Made by a program: the position numbers and the translations under genes
The notes under the pieces: generated by a model
Seen by the model: only the letters and a program-made list of their open reading frames with translations
What the model was told of the DNA's origin: nothing
Databases searched by the model: none
Shown: piece after piece, positions 57,375 through 64,000 of the stretch
How the letters are laid out: every line of letters begins with the position of its first letter
How positions within the stretch are numbered: position 1 is the first letter of the stretch
DNA from: JBGSKY01 sp041740995
Lineage (GTDB): Bacteria; Planctomycetota; Planctomycetia; Pirellulales; Pirellulaceae
Length of the DNA stretch: 64,000 nt
NCBI GenBank assembly: GCA_041740995.1
Contig: JBGSKY010000274.1
Coordinates: forward strand, 124,001 to 188,000
Direction of reading: 5' to 3'

Positions 57375-57495
57375 TTCGACCACGTTTAAAGTGCGGGTAC
57401 CTCGCAGCCGAAGTCGAATTACTTTCGGGCTTTTTCGTTAGGCAATCCGATCTCGAGAGAGATCGGCTACGCTGAGATTAAAGGTCGCTGAAGCA
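57375..57495 (+). repeat. Direct repeat copy 1 beside gmd, with internal hairpin
   Basis: About 120 bp similar, in the same orientation, to 60007-60131. Shared blocks include AGTGCGGGTA, TTTTCGTTRGGCAATCCG and GAGATCGGCTACSCTGAGATT. A perfect hairpin CCGATCTC-GAGA-GAGATCGG lies at 57447-57466. It sits 43 bp after the 3' end of gmd (which is on the minus strand). REP-like in character; the hairpin could also help end gmd transcription. Confidence 0.65.
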
Positions 57496-57537
57496 CTAGC
57501 TTCAATTAAATCACAGCGCGATTAAACGCAGATCCTG

Positions 57538-58554
57538 TTATCGGTTCACATAAGTTTTGTCGTGCAACTCGCGACCAGCAAGATCGAGATCGTGTTCGAC
57601 CATGATCCTAGCAAGTTCCGCCAAGTCGGTTTTTGCGACCCAGTTCAGCTCGCGGGTGGCTTTGGATGGGTCGCCAAGCAAAAGGTCGACTTCAGCAGGA
57701 CGAAGATAGCGTTCATCAATATGAACAAAATCATTCCAGTCCAAGTCCAGCATTCCGAAGACGACGTCAAGGAAATCTCGCACGCTGTATGTCTTACCGG
57801 TTGCAACGACGAAATCGTCGGCTTGGTGATGTTGCAGCATCAGCCACATCGCTTCAACATAGTCTTTCGCATAGCCCCAGTCGCGTTTTGCATCCAAATT
57901 TCCTAGATACAATTTTTTCTGTAATCCGAGCTTGATACGCGTGGCAGCGCGAGTGATTTTTCTGGTCACAAACGTCTCGCCACGACGTTCGGATTCGTGG
58001 TTGAACAAGATCCCATTGCTGGCGAACATGTTGTAGCTACGTCGATAATTGACCGTTTGGAAGAACGCGTAAACTTTTGCGCACGCGTAAGGCGACTGTG
58101 GATTAAAAGGTGTCTTTTCAGTCTGCGGTGTTTCAAGCACGTCGCCATACATTTCGCTGCTGCTGGCTTGATAAACGCGGACTTCTTTTTCGCGATTCAG
58201 CAGGCGGGCGGCTTCAAGTACGTTCAGTGCCCCGACGCCATCGGAATGCAACGTGTAGACCGGTTGATCAAACGAAACGCGAACATGGCTTTGTGCGCCC
58301 AAGTTGTAGATTTCGTCGGGTTTGACATCCAAAACCAAATTCGTTAACGCTTGTCCGTCCGTCAGATCGCCGTAATGCAATCGCAGATTGGATTCAGTAT
58401 GCGGATCGCGATAGAGATGGTCGATTCGACCGGTGCTGAATGAGCTGCTGCGGCGTACGAGTCCATGTACCTTGTAGTCTTTTGAAAGCAACAAATCAGC
58501 TAGGAAACTTCCATCTTGCCCTGTGATTCCGGTGATTAAAGCTATGCGTGTCAT
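57538..58554 (-). CDS. gmd: GDP-mannose 4,6-dehydratase
   Basis: Converts GDP-D-mannose to GDP-4-keto-6-deoxy-D-mannose, the first step to GDP-L-fucose. It has 338 residues, an extended short-chain dehydrogenase. The NADP-binding motif is ALITGITGQDGSFLADLLL, followed by HGLVRRSSSFSTGRIDHLY and LHYGDLTDG. The catalytic region shows SSSEMYG and PFNPQSPYACAKVYAFFQT with the YxxxK pair, and FNHESERRGETFVTRKI and KRDWGYAKDYVEAMW match known Gmd. The ADP-ribose-like and sugar-binding end RYLRPAEVDLLLGDPSKA is typical. It lies 84 bp downstream of fcl on the same strand, so the order is fcl-gmd. It supplies activated fucose for surface glycans (inference from pathway). Confidence 0.97.
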   Translation of the reverse strand: MTRIALITGITGQDGSFLADLLLSKDYKVHGLVRRSSSFSTGRIDHLYRDPHTESNLRLHYGDLTDGQALTNLVLDVKPDEIYNLGAQSHVRVSFDQPVYTLHSDGVGALNVLEAARLLNREKEVRVYQASSSEMYGDVLETPQTEKTPFNPQSPYACAKVYAFFQTVNYRRSYNMFASNGILFNHESERRGETFVTRKITRAATRIKLGLQKKLYLGNLDAKRDWGYAKDYVEAMWLMLQHHQADDFVVATGKTYSVRDFLDVVFGMLDLDWNDFVHIDERYLRPAEVDLLLGDPSKATRELNWVAKTDLAELARIMVEHDLDLAGRELHDKTYVNR

Positions 58555-58638
58555 TTTGTAAGCGGCTCTCGTGAATCAACGATTCGAATTAAAGGAGTGT
58601 TGGTAAAGTACTACGAAAATAACTAATTTAGATGGCTC

Positions 58639-59607
58639 TCAGGAACTACGAATTGCACCCGAATCGAACTCTGTTAAGAAGTCTTTGTAAGTTCTGGCAA
58701 TGCCATTTGGAAGAGAAATCTGGTGCTTCCAGCCTAAAGAGTGCAGCAATTCCATGTCTGTCACCTTTCGCGGTGTTCCGTCCGGTTTACTTGGGTCGGT
58801 GTCGATCAACCCATCGTAACCGACGGATTGGGCAATCATTTGCGACAATTCTAAAATCGAGATGTCTTCGCCAGTACCGACGTTGACCCAATCCGGAGGA
58901 TCGTTAAGCGTTAGCAGGTAAACGATTGCGTCTGCCAGATCATCGACGTGCATAAATTCCCGTCGCGGTTTACCAGTTCCCCAAATCACAACGGACTTCG
59001 CCGACTTTACTTTGGCTTCGTGAATTCGGCGCAACAAAGCGGGTAGAACATGCGAATTGTCGGGATGATAATTGTCGCCGGGACCATACAAATTCGTAGG
59101 CATTGCCGAGTAGAACATCGCACCGAACTGACGGCGATAATACTCGCACAATTTCAATCCGCAAATCTTGGCAAGCGCATAAGCTTCGTTTGTTTTCTCA
59201 AGGTAATCGCTCAGCAGCGAAGCCTCCTGCAATGGTTGAGGAGCATTGCGAGGATAAATGCAGGTCGATCCGAGATAAAGGAATCGTTCGACTTTGGCGT
59301 TGAAAGCGGCACGAATCGAGTTCACGCTCATCAACATGTTTTCGGTCATGAATTCGACCGGGTAAGTCATATTGGCGTGAATACCACCGACTTTCGCCGC
59401 AGCGAAAACGACCATATCAGGCCGGCACTCTTGAAAAAATCCTTCGACGTCAGACTGGTTCGTTAAATCCAGCTCCGACCGCGTCCGCGTGATCACTTCG
59501 ACGTCGTCGCACTCTGCCAGTCTACGTAAGACTGCCTGACCAACCATACCACGATGCCCGGCAACGAAAATACGGCCATGAAGCATTGCTCTAGATCGCA
59601 AATTCAT
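58639..59607 (-). CDS. fcl: GDP-L-fucose synthase
   Basis: The epimerase/reductase that turns GDP-4-keto-6-deoxy-D-mannose into GDP-L-fucose with NADPH. It has 322 residues (ATG 59607; ATG 59586 is also possible and would place RIFVAGHRGMVG nearer the start). Motifs: FVAGHRGMVGQAVLRRL for cofactor, AAAKVGGIHANMTYPVEF, LGSTCIYPRNAPQPLQE with catalytic Ser/Cys, NEAYALAKICGLKLCEYYRR with the YxxxK pair, and MPTNLYGPGDNYHPDNSHVL. It precedes gmd on the same strand. The pair is bracketed by two direct repeats, at 57375-57495 and 60007-60131. Confidence 0.97.
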   Translation of the reverse strand: MNLRSRAMLHGRIFVAGHRGMVGQAVLRRLAECDDVEVITRTRSELDLTNQSDVEGFFQECRPDMVVFAAAKVGGIHANMTYPVEFMTENMLMSVNSIRAAFNAKVERFLYLGSTCIYPRNAPQPLQEASLLSDYLEKTNEAYALAKICGLKLCEYYRRQFGAMFYSAMPTNLYGPGDNYHPDNSHVLPALLRRIHEAKVKSAKSVVIWGTGKPRREFMHVDDLADAIVYLLTLNDPPDWVNVGTGEDISILELSQMIAQSVGYDGLIDTDPSKPDGTPRKVTDMELLHSLGWKHQISLPNGIARTYKDFLTEFDSGAIRSS

Positions 59608-60455
59608 TGGTTAGCCGCTACCGTAAAAATCGCGTTTAGGATCCGATAAAGCAAAACGTTAGCCGTCAGACTGTAATATTGGTTAAGCAAAAGAATTTAG
59701 TTAGAAAAGCCAGCCGACACGCGAATTGCGATCACCGCACGCAAGCTTACAAGGTATTGATTCACTGCGGTTTCTAATTGCGCAGATTGCAAAAAAAGGA
59801 TCTAAATACGCGAAAAACTAGAATCGAATATCTTTTTAAATGGTCTCGATCGCCGCGAAAGGGTTTTGCAACTTGGTTAAAAGTCTGTCACGACCTGTAT
59901 TTTAATTGGGCGATTGACCTCGGCTAGGCTGATTTAAACTTTAGGATTCGATCAGTCGTTCCCCAGTCGTTACAACCCGAATTTTTTAACACATCGCCTG
60001 ACCGCTGTTTCGACAAAATTTAGAGTGCGGGTAATTCGTAACCGAGGGCGCCAGACTTCAGAGCCTTTTCGTTGGGCAATCCGTTCTCTGGCGAGATCGG
60101 CTACCCTGAGATTGAATGTTATTGAAGTACTGGTCTTGGGTCCAGTCTTTTGGTTGTAGGCGACGTTTCCAGTGCTCCTGACTGGCGTCGCTCGCGCAAC
60201 GTATCGTCCGGGCGGACGCAGCGGGAATCGAAAAAGCGAAGCGTCAGGACGCGATTTTCGATGGCTATTGCGAATGATGGCAATTTTTATTTTACGCTCG
60301 TTTGCTGAAGCAGAAGCATAGTCTGAGATTGCGATGCGAGCTGCTGTTTGTCTATAAGTCGCTTGACGGCCGGACCTGACGCTTGAATTGCGATGATTCA
60401 TAAGATCGTACAAGGTCGGATGCAAATAGACACTCTAGCAGCGATCGATGCCAAA
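59608..60455. other. Long intergenic region with a repeat, no gene seen
   Basis: About 850 bases between fcl (minus) and a lipoprotein gene (plus), both pointing outward, so both promoters should lie here. It contains repeat copy 2 (60007-60131) and, nearby, TCCTGAC (about 60175) and GTCAGGA (about 60243) that could form a further hairpin. A 151-codon minus-strand frame across the repeat is rich in Arg and Thr and is judged non-coding. No RNA gene was recognised. Confidence 0.4.
60007..60131 (+). repeat. Direct repeat copy 2 upstream of fcl, with internal hairpin
   Basis: The second copy of the repeat at 57375-57495, same orientation. Its hairpin CCGTTCTC-TGGC-GAGATCGG (60081-60100) has one mismatch compared with copy 1. 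The two copies differ at many positions, so they are not a recent duplication. No third copy was found by eye in the window. Confidence 0.62.
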
Positions 60456-61130
60456 ATGCTCGGACGAACCAACGCGAAATCGAACTTAATCCTCAGCATC
60501 GCAACCGCCTCAGTCGGGCTGTTAATTTTGTCTGGCTCCACTGGATGCGTCAGCTTTGCTGCCAACATGCTCAACGCCATTTACGGCAATGAATCAAAAC
60601 CTGAATTCGAGGGGATGAAAGACCAACGAATTGCGATCATTTGTTCAAACGAGAGCGGGATTGGCAAAGACGAAACGACCAATCGATTGGCAGCCAACAT
60701 TCGCACAGCAATCGGGAATAAGCTGACCAAAGCGACCATTATCCGTCAGGAAGAGATCGACGGATGGCTGCGGGACAATCCAAACGGTCTCGATGCTTCG
60801 GCTCAAATTGGGAAAGCGGTTAAAGCCGACTACGTCATCTCGGTCGATATGCGAAACTTGAAAGTTCGCGATGGGCAAACCTTGTATCGAGGCCGGGCTG
60901 ACTATTCGGTGGAAGTTTACAGCCCGTCGAAAGAAAAAATTGTGTTCCGGAAATCGATTCCCGAATACACCTATCCTCAAGAAGCGGCGATCAGCACGAC
61001 GGAGATGGACGAAGCAAAATTCCGTCGAATCTATCTGACAATGGCGGGCGAAAAAATTAGCCGCTTGTTCATATCAAGCCCGATGGGGGCGGACATTGCA
61101 ACCGATGCGAGAATGTTGCAATTTCAGTAA
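60456..61130 (+). CDS. Putative lipoprotein of unknown function
   Basis: About 224 residues from ATG 60456; ATG 60420 and 60393 give longer N-termini and cannot be excluded. The N-terminus is a lipoprotein-like signal: LILSIATASVGLLILSG then STGC, with the Cys as probable lipidation site. The mature part starts with VSFAANMLNAIYGNESKP and then alternates strands and helices: RIAIICSNESGIGKDETTNR, AANIRTAIGNKL, ADYVISVDMRNLKVRD and RADYSVEVYSPSKEKIVF. This layout resembles outer-membrane-associated lipoproteins of the DUF799/LpoB-like type (nucleotide-binding-like alpha/beta fold), but the assignment is weak. It converges on nrdR. No partner gene is visible. Confidence 0.7.
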   Translation: MLGRTNAKSNLILSIATASVGLLILSGSTGCVSFAANMLNAIYGNESKPEFEGMKDQRIAIICSNESGIGKDETTNRLAANIRTAIGNKLTKATIIRQEEIDGWLRDNPNGLDASAQIGKAVKADYVISVDMRNLKVRDGQTLYRGRADYSVEVYSPSKEKIVFRKSIPEYTYPQEAAISTTEMDEAKFRRIYLTMAGEKISRLFISSPMGADIATDARMLQFQ

Positions 61131-61153
61131 GGACAATTGAGCTTAGAAAGAGT

Positions 61154-61618
61154 TTAGGTCGGCTTTGGCTCGTTTTTTAAGATTGGTTTGAGCTCTTGCA
61201 TGAAATCTTGAATGTCTTGAAAGTCGCGATAGACACTGGCGAAGCGGACATAAGCGACTTGATCGACGGCGGCCAGATGTTGCATGCACAGCCGTCCAAT
61301 CTCGCTGCTGGGAACTTCCAGTTCGTGTTCTTCTTGTAGCTCGCTCTCAATCGCATCAGCCATCTTGGCCCGCATTTCCGCGCTGACTTTGCGTTTGCGG
61401 CAAGCTAATTCCAAGCCTTGCTCAATTTTTTGACGCGCGAACGGCTCTCGCTCACCATTCTTTTTTATGACCGATAAAGAGCCAGCGGTGCGTTCAAAGG
61501 TTGTGAATCGTCTTCGGCAGTTATGGCAATAGCGTCTGCGCCGAATCGCGCGACCATCCTCAACCGCCCGCGAATCTCGCACGCTGTCGTTATCGATTTG
61601 GCAAAACGGACAACGCAT
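61154..61618 (-). CDS. nrdR: Transcriptional repressor NrdR
   Basis: A 154-residue repressor of ribonucleotide reductase genes. The N-terminal zinc ribbon has C3 and C6 (MRCPFC) and C31 and C34 (RRYCHNC), with the usual DSRAVEDGRAIRRRR and RRFTTFER. The ATP-cone domain follows from about residue 46 (VIKKNGEREPFARQKIEQGL, ARLCMQHL-type helix, VAYVRFASVYRDFQDIQDF). It senses dATP/ATP and binds NrdR boxes before nrd genes. No ribonucleotide reductase gene is in this window. It is monocistronic as far as can be seen, starting from ATG 61618. Confidence 0.97.
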   Translation of the reverse strand: MRCPFCQIDNDSVRDSRAVEDGRAIRRRRYCHNCRRRFTTFERTAGSLSVIKKNGEREPFARQKIEQGLELACRKRKVSAEMRAKMADAIESELQEEHELEVPSSEIGRLCMQHLAAVDQVAYVRFASVYRDFQDIQDFMQELKPILKNEPKPT

Positions 61619-61966
61619 GAGTTAAACTCAAAAAATTTATACTCTAAACAGATCAACAGTTGGTGCAATGCGATCTGCGTGTTTAGGGCAACGCGCATCG
61701 TTACGTACGATTTTGATCGCTCAACGTTATTTGAACCTTCTGCGCAGGGCGACACCAACGATCGCCATCATAGTACGTCCTAGTCGATTGATAAGTCCAT
61801 TATCGGCAAACGCAATCAGTCCCGCGTCGTAAGGATATATTGAGAGACGTGGATAAAAACGTCGCCATCTCGGGGCATAACCGCAAAAAAACCCTGCACT
61901 GACTGGGATCAGCACAGGGTTTCGATGTTTTTGGAAGAACAAAAATCTTCAGTTCGACGGATAGAA
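61619..61966. other. Intergenic region before nrdR, with a terminator
   Basis: About 350 bases between the nrdR start and the 3' end of the PEP-CTERM gene, both on the minus strand. It contains the terminator at 61885-61922 and must hold the nrdR promoter. Open frames here are short and featureless. No NrdR box pair was recognised. Confidence 0.4.
61885..61922 (-). terminator. Rho-independent terminator after the PEP-CTERM gene
   Basis: On the minus strand AAACCCTG and CAGGGTTT form an 8-bp stem with an inner CTGA/TCAG stem, followed by a run of seven T (seen as AAAAAAA at 61885-61891 on the plus strand). It lies about 45 bp after the stop codon. Confidence 0.8.
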
Positions 61967-62686
61967 CTAAGCCTTTGCAGCTTTGCGACGGTTTCGACGT
62001 AAGAAGACGCCACCAATGCCTGCAGCGGCAAGTAGAGCTACAGTTGAAGGCTCAGGAACAGCAGTTGGAGAAACGGTCCCGTTGAAGATTACGTTCGGGT
62101 CAGTTCCCCCATTTATCGTATCGAAACCGGCAGTACCCGTCGGCGCGGTACCACCGTATCCGTAAAGACGGAAAGTCGTGGCGGCAGCAATATTGGATAA
62201 TCCGCTAATTGCAATCGAACTAAAAACTGTCTGATTAGCCGCTGGCAACCCCGTCAATGTTCCAAGATCAGCCGCAAAGCCATCGAATGAAGATCGTAAA
62301 GTTACCGCGCTTGGCCCGGTGCTTGAGTGGTCCCAAATAAAATCGAACGAAGTCGCCGTGAAGGCATTTCCCGCCGTTGGTGTGACAGTGAAAGAAATGT
62401 AGTCGTTACCTGCGATTGCTTCTGCCAACGTTGCTCCGGCGACCGTATCGCCAGCGTTGAACCAACCGCTTCCACCAAGACGATTGCCGTTGCCGGCTGG
62501 CGTAACCCCCGGGCCAACAGTCAAATCCGCTGCAACAATTCCTGCCAAATTTGAAACGCTCGGCTCGCTCGGCTCGGTACCGGCATTGCCGACAGTGTTC
62601 CAGCTCAATAAAACATCAGCACGAACACTTGTCGCGGCACTCGCTACAAATGCGCAAATTACTGCTAATGACAAAAACTTTCTCAT
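61967..62686 (-). CDS. PEP-CTERM sorting domain protein
   Basis: About 239 residues from ATG 62686, chosen because GGGGG lies about 8 bases upstream and a signal peptide begins at once (MRKFLSLAVICAFVASAATS then VRADVL). A longer reading to 62758 adds a meaningless 24 residues. The mature part is Gly/Ala/Thr-rich and beta-stranded (VLLSWNTVGNAGTEPSEPSV, YISFTVTPTAG, DFIWDHSSTGPSAVTLRSSF, TFRLYGYGG). The C-terminus is a PEP-CTERM signal: VPEPSTVALLAAAGIGGVFL followed by RRNRRKAAKA. It is an exported surface protein processed by exosortase, whose gene is not in the window. A terminator follows. Confidence 0.9.
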   Translation of the reverse strand: MRKFLSLAVICAFVASAATSVRADVLLSWNTVGNAGTEPSEPSVSNLAGIVAADLTVGPGVTPAGNGNRLGGSGWFNAGDTVAGATLAEAIAGNDYISFTVTPTAGNAFTATSFDFIWDHSSTGPSAVTLRSSFDGFAADLGTLTGLPAANQTVFSSIAISGLSNIAAATTFRLYGYGGTAPTGTAGFDTINGGTDPNVIFNGTVSPTAVPEPSTVALLAAAGIGGVFLRRNRRKAAKA

Positions 62687-63308
62687 AAACAAAACCCCCA
62701 ATTGAGCGGTACAAGTGGACCGCCTAAAGACTTCGAAATCAAACATATAATCCGCCAATGCAGCCCTATGCTAGTCAGCAATGCTGGTAAAGAAAACAGT
62801 TAAAATGAGAGGATTTCGCGAAGATTAGCAGTTAGAAAAATTAGGTCGGGAAATCTACATTGAGTGGCCCTAATGGCCGATCATGCTGCATTGAAGAAAT
62901 TAAGACATTTTGCGTTTTGAAAATTTTTCGGCTTTTTCTTGCCGTAAGCACAGCGACCGATCGTTTTGGAGTTCCAAATCCCATTTGCTGTTTCGAAAGC
63001 TGCGTGTTTGCGCTAGCGGAATTCGCTAAATGCCTAGTCGATCGAGGGATTTATACCTTCAGCAGCAGAACGGACTAACCCCGTTTCCAGATTGCGTCCT
63101 AGAATCGTGGCCATGCGGTAAATCAATCATGCCCACGAACTTCGTGGCGATTTTCGCGAGTCGAATCAGGGCTTTGACGATTCGATGGACTAATATAAAC
63201 ATCGGCGTACAGCCAAAAAGCCTCCGTCAAAAAGCCTAAGACGAACTTGGCCATTGGTCAACCAAAATAAAAAGCAAGCTCACGATCACAGAGATAAATA
63301 GGCAATTG
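62687..63308. other. Intergenic region, no gene seen
   Basis: About 620 bases between the PEP-CTERM gene (minus) and an ABC ATPase gene (plus), pointing outward. Two short open frames (62860-63078 and 63030-63239) overlap each other, lack ribosome sites and show no domain, so neither is called. The region should contain two promoters. Confidence 0.4.
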
Positions 63309-64000
63309 ATGAATTTAGCCCTTTGCGCTCGATCGCTTACGAAATCGTATAAGGGCAAGCCGGTAGTTCACGCCGTTCGTGGGATCGATTTGGACATTCG
63401 ATCTGGCGAATGTTTTGGGCTGCTTGGCCCTAACGGTGCGGGCAAAACGACGACGCTCGAAATGTTGGAAGGGTTGACCGAACCGACGGACGGTTCGATT
63501 GAAGTTTTCTCCCAAAGCTGGAAAACACACGCCAATCAAATTCGGCCAATGCTGGGGATCACGCTGCAAGAGACACGGTTCATGGATGATTTAAGCGTCT
63601 TGGAAACCGTGCGATTATTTCGCAGCTTTTATGCGACGGGCATCGAACCCCAAGAGGCTTTGGAAACCGTTTCGCTACAAGAAAAATGCAACGCCAAAGT
63701 CGAACAATTATCCGGCGGTCAACTCCAGCGATTGGCCATCGCGACCGCAATTGTCGGCGACCCGAAGCTGTTGTTTCTCGATGAGCCAACCACAGGTTTA
63801 GACCCGCAATCGCGCCGTGAGTTATGGGATGTCGTACGCAAGTTTCGCGCGATGGGCAAAACCATTGTGCTCACGACTCACTATATGGATGAAGCGGAAC
63901 AATTGTGCGATCGGATTGCGATCATTGACTACGGCAAAATCATAGCATTGGGTACGCCCAAAGACTTAATTGACAAACATGGTGGCCAGCAAATCATTGA
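63309..64000 (+). CDS. ABC transporter ATP-binding protein, N-terminal part (3' end outside window)
   Basis: The first 230 residues of an ABC ATPase, running off the window end. All motifs are intact: Walker A in LLGPNGAGKTTTLEMLEG, the Q-loop in ITLQETRFMDDLSVLETV, the signature LSGGQLQRLAIATAIVGD, Walker B with catalytic Glu in LLFLDEPTTGLDPQSRREL, and the H-loop in TIVLTTHYMDEAEQLCDRI. The sequence type is that of ATPases partnered with ABC-2 permeases (DrrA/NatA/Ccm-like). The start ATG 63309 gives MNLALCARSLTKSYKGK, a normal beginning. The partner permease is expected downstream, outside the window. The substrate is unknown. Confidence 0.93.
   Translation, partial: MNLALCARSLTKSYKGKPVVHAVRGIDLDIRSGECFGLLGPNGAGKTTTLEMLEGLTEPTDGSIEVFSQSWKTHANQIRPMLGITLQETRFMDDLSVLETVRLFRSFYATGIEPQEALETVSLQEKCNAKVEQLSGGQLQRLAIATAIVGDPKLLFLDEPTTGLDPQSRRELWDVVRKFRAMGKTIVLTTHYMDEAEQLCDRIAIIDYGKIIALGTPKDLIDKHGGQQII

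Noticed and set aside
59970..60425. A 151-codon minus-strand open frame covering repeat copy 2
   Set aside because: It is Arg/Thr-rich with no domain, overlaps a repeat also found at 57375-57495, and lacks a ribosome site. It is judged a chance frame in a repeat.
62860..63239. Two overlapping short plus-strand frames before the ABC ATPase gene
   Set aside because: They overlap in different frames, are Cys/Phe-rich without domains, and have no ribosome sites.
1..64000. CRISPR arrays, tRNA or rRNA genes, prophage or complete insertion sequences
   Set aside because: None was recognised by eye; no regularly spaced short repeats, no tRNA-like T-loop sequence in a suitable context and no transposase or integrase reading frame. 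A tRNAscan or profile search would settle the RNA genes.

Overview
The window looks like a chromosome segment of a planctomycete (Planctomycetota, probably order Pirellulales). Several lineage-typical families support this: two PSCyt1/PSCyt2/PSD1 cytochrome genes each followed by a DUF1501 gene, a DUF1559 pseudopilin-like protein with its H-X9-DG tail, a PVC-type dehydrogenase/cytochrome fusion, two PEP-CTERM proteins, and two extracellular proteins with LEPR-XLL-like N-termini and dockerin repeats, one of 5015 residues. Base composition looks intermediate, but I did not compute it. No rRNA, tRNA, CRISPR array, prophage or complete insertion sequence was seen.

Layout. 1-5319: end of a GH10 glycoside hydrolase, converging on PSCyt/PSD1-DUF1501 module 1. 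5646-10248: a sugar-acid/L-fucose-like catabolic locus, with a XylR/AraC regulator divergent from a UxaE-like epimerase and an aldo/keto reductase; downstream lies a wrecked transporter gene, a fucP 5' end fused by deletion to a sulfatase 3' end. 10273-16562: a DUF374 acyltransferase, a ceramidase-dehydrogenase-cytochrome fusion and a membrane protein. 16663-22335: HD phosphohydrolase and TerC on the minus strand, then nagB-rhomboid-aroB on the plus strand. 22298-28778: PEP-CTERM protein, DUF1559 protein, lipoprotein, and an ABC-2 permease followed by an ABC protein whose ATPase motifs are all lost. 28994-32023: ergothioneine genes egtD-egtB and a LigD-phosphoesterase-like protein. 32405-50530: the giant LEPR-XLL/dockerin protein, thioredoxin, and an animal-type haem peroxidase with an N-terminal dockerin. 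50748-56374: DUF3500 protein and PSCyt/PSD1-DUF1501 module 2, whose cytochrome gene has an in-frame TGA just before the haem motif. 56509-60131: a MITE-like element, a small membrane protein, and the GDP-L-fucose genes fcl-gmd bracketed by two direct ~120-bp repeats. 60456-64000: lipoprotein, nrdR, PEP-CTERM protein and the start of an ABC ATPase gene.

Themes. Much of the window concerns secreted or surface functions, with polysaccharide/sugar use and fucose appearing both as an apparent substrate (5646-10248) and as a product (gmd/fcl). Several genes are degenerate in informative ways: the fucP-sulfatase deletion, the nonsense codon in module 2, the pseudo-ATPase ABC protein, and a metallopeptidase-like domain in the giant protein that has lost its zinc site. 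No single undescribed system is certain. The best candidates for follow-up are the permease/pseudo-ATPase pair, the giant protein with its recurring ~100-residue domain, and the repeat-bracketed fcl-gmd segment.
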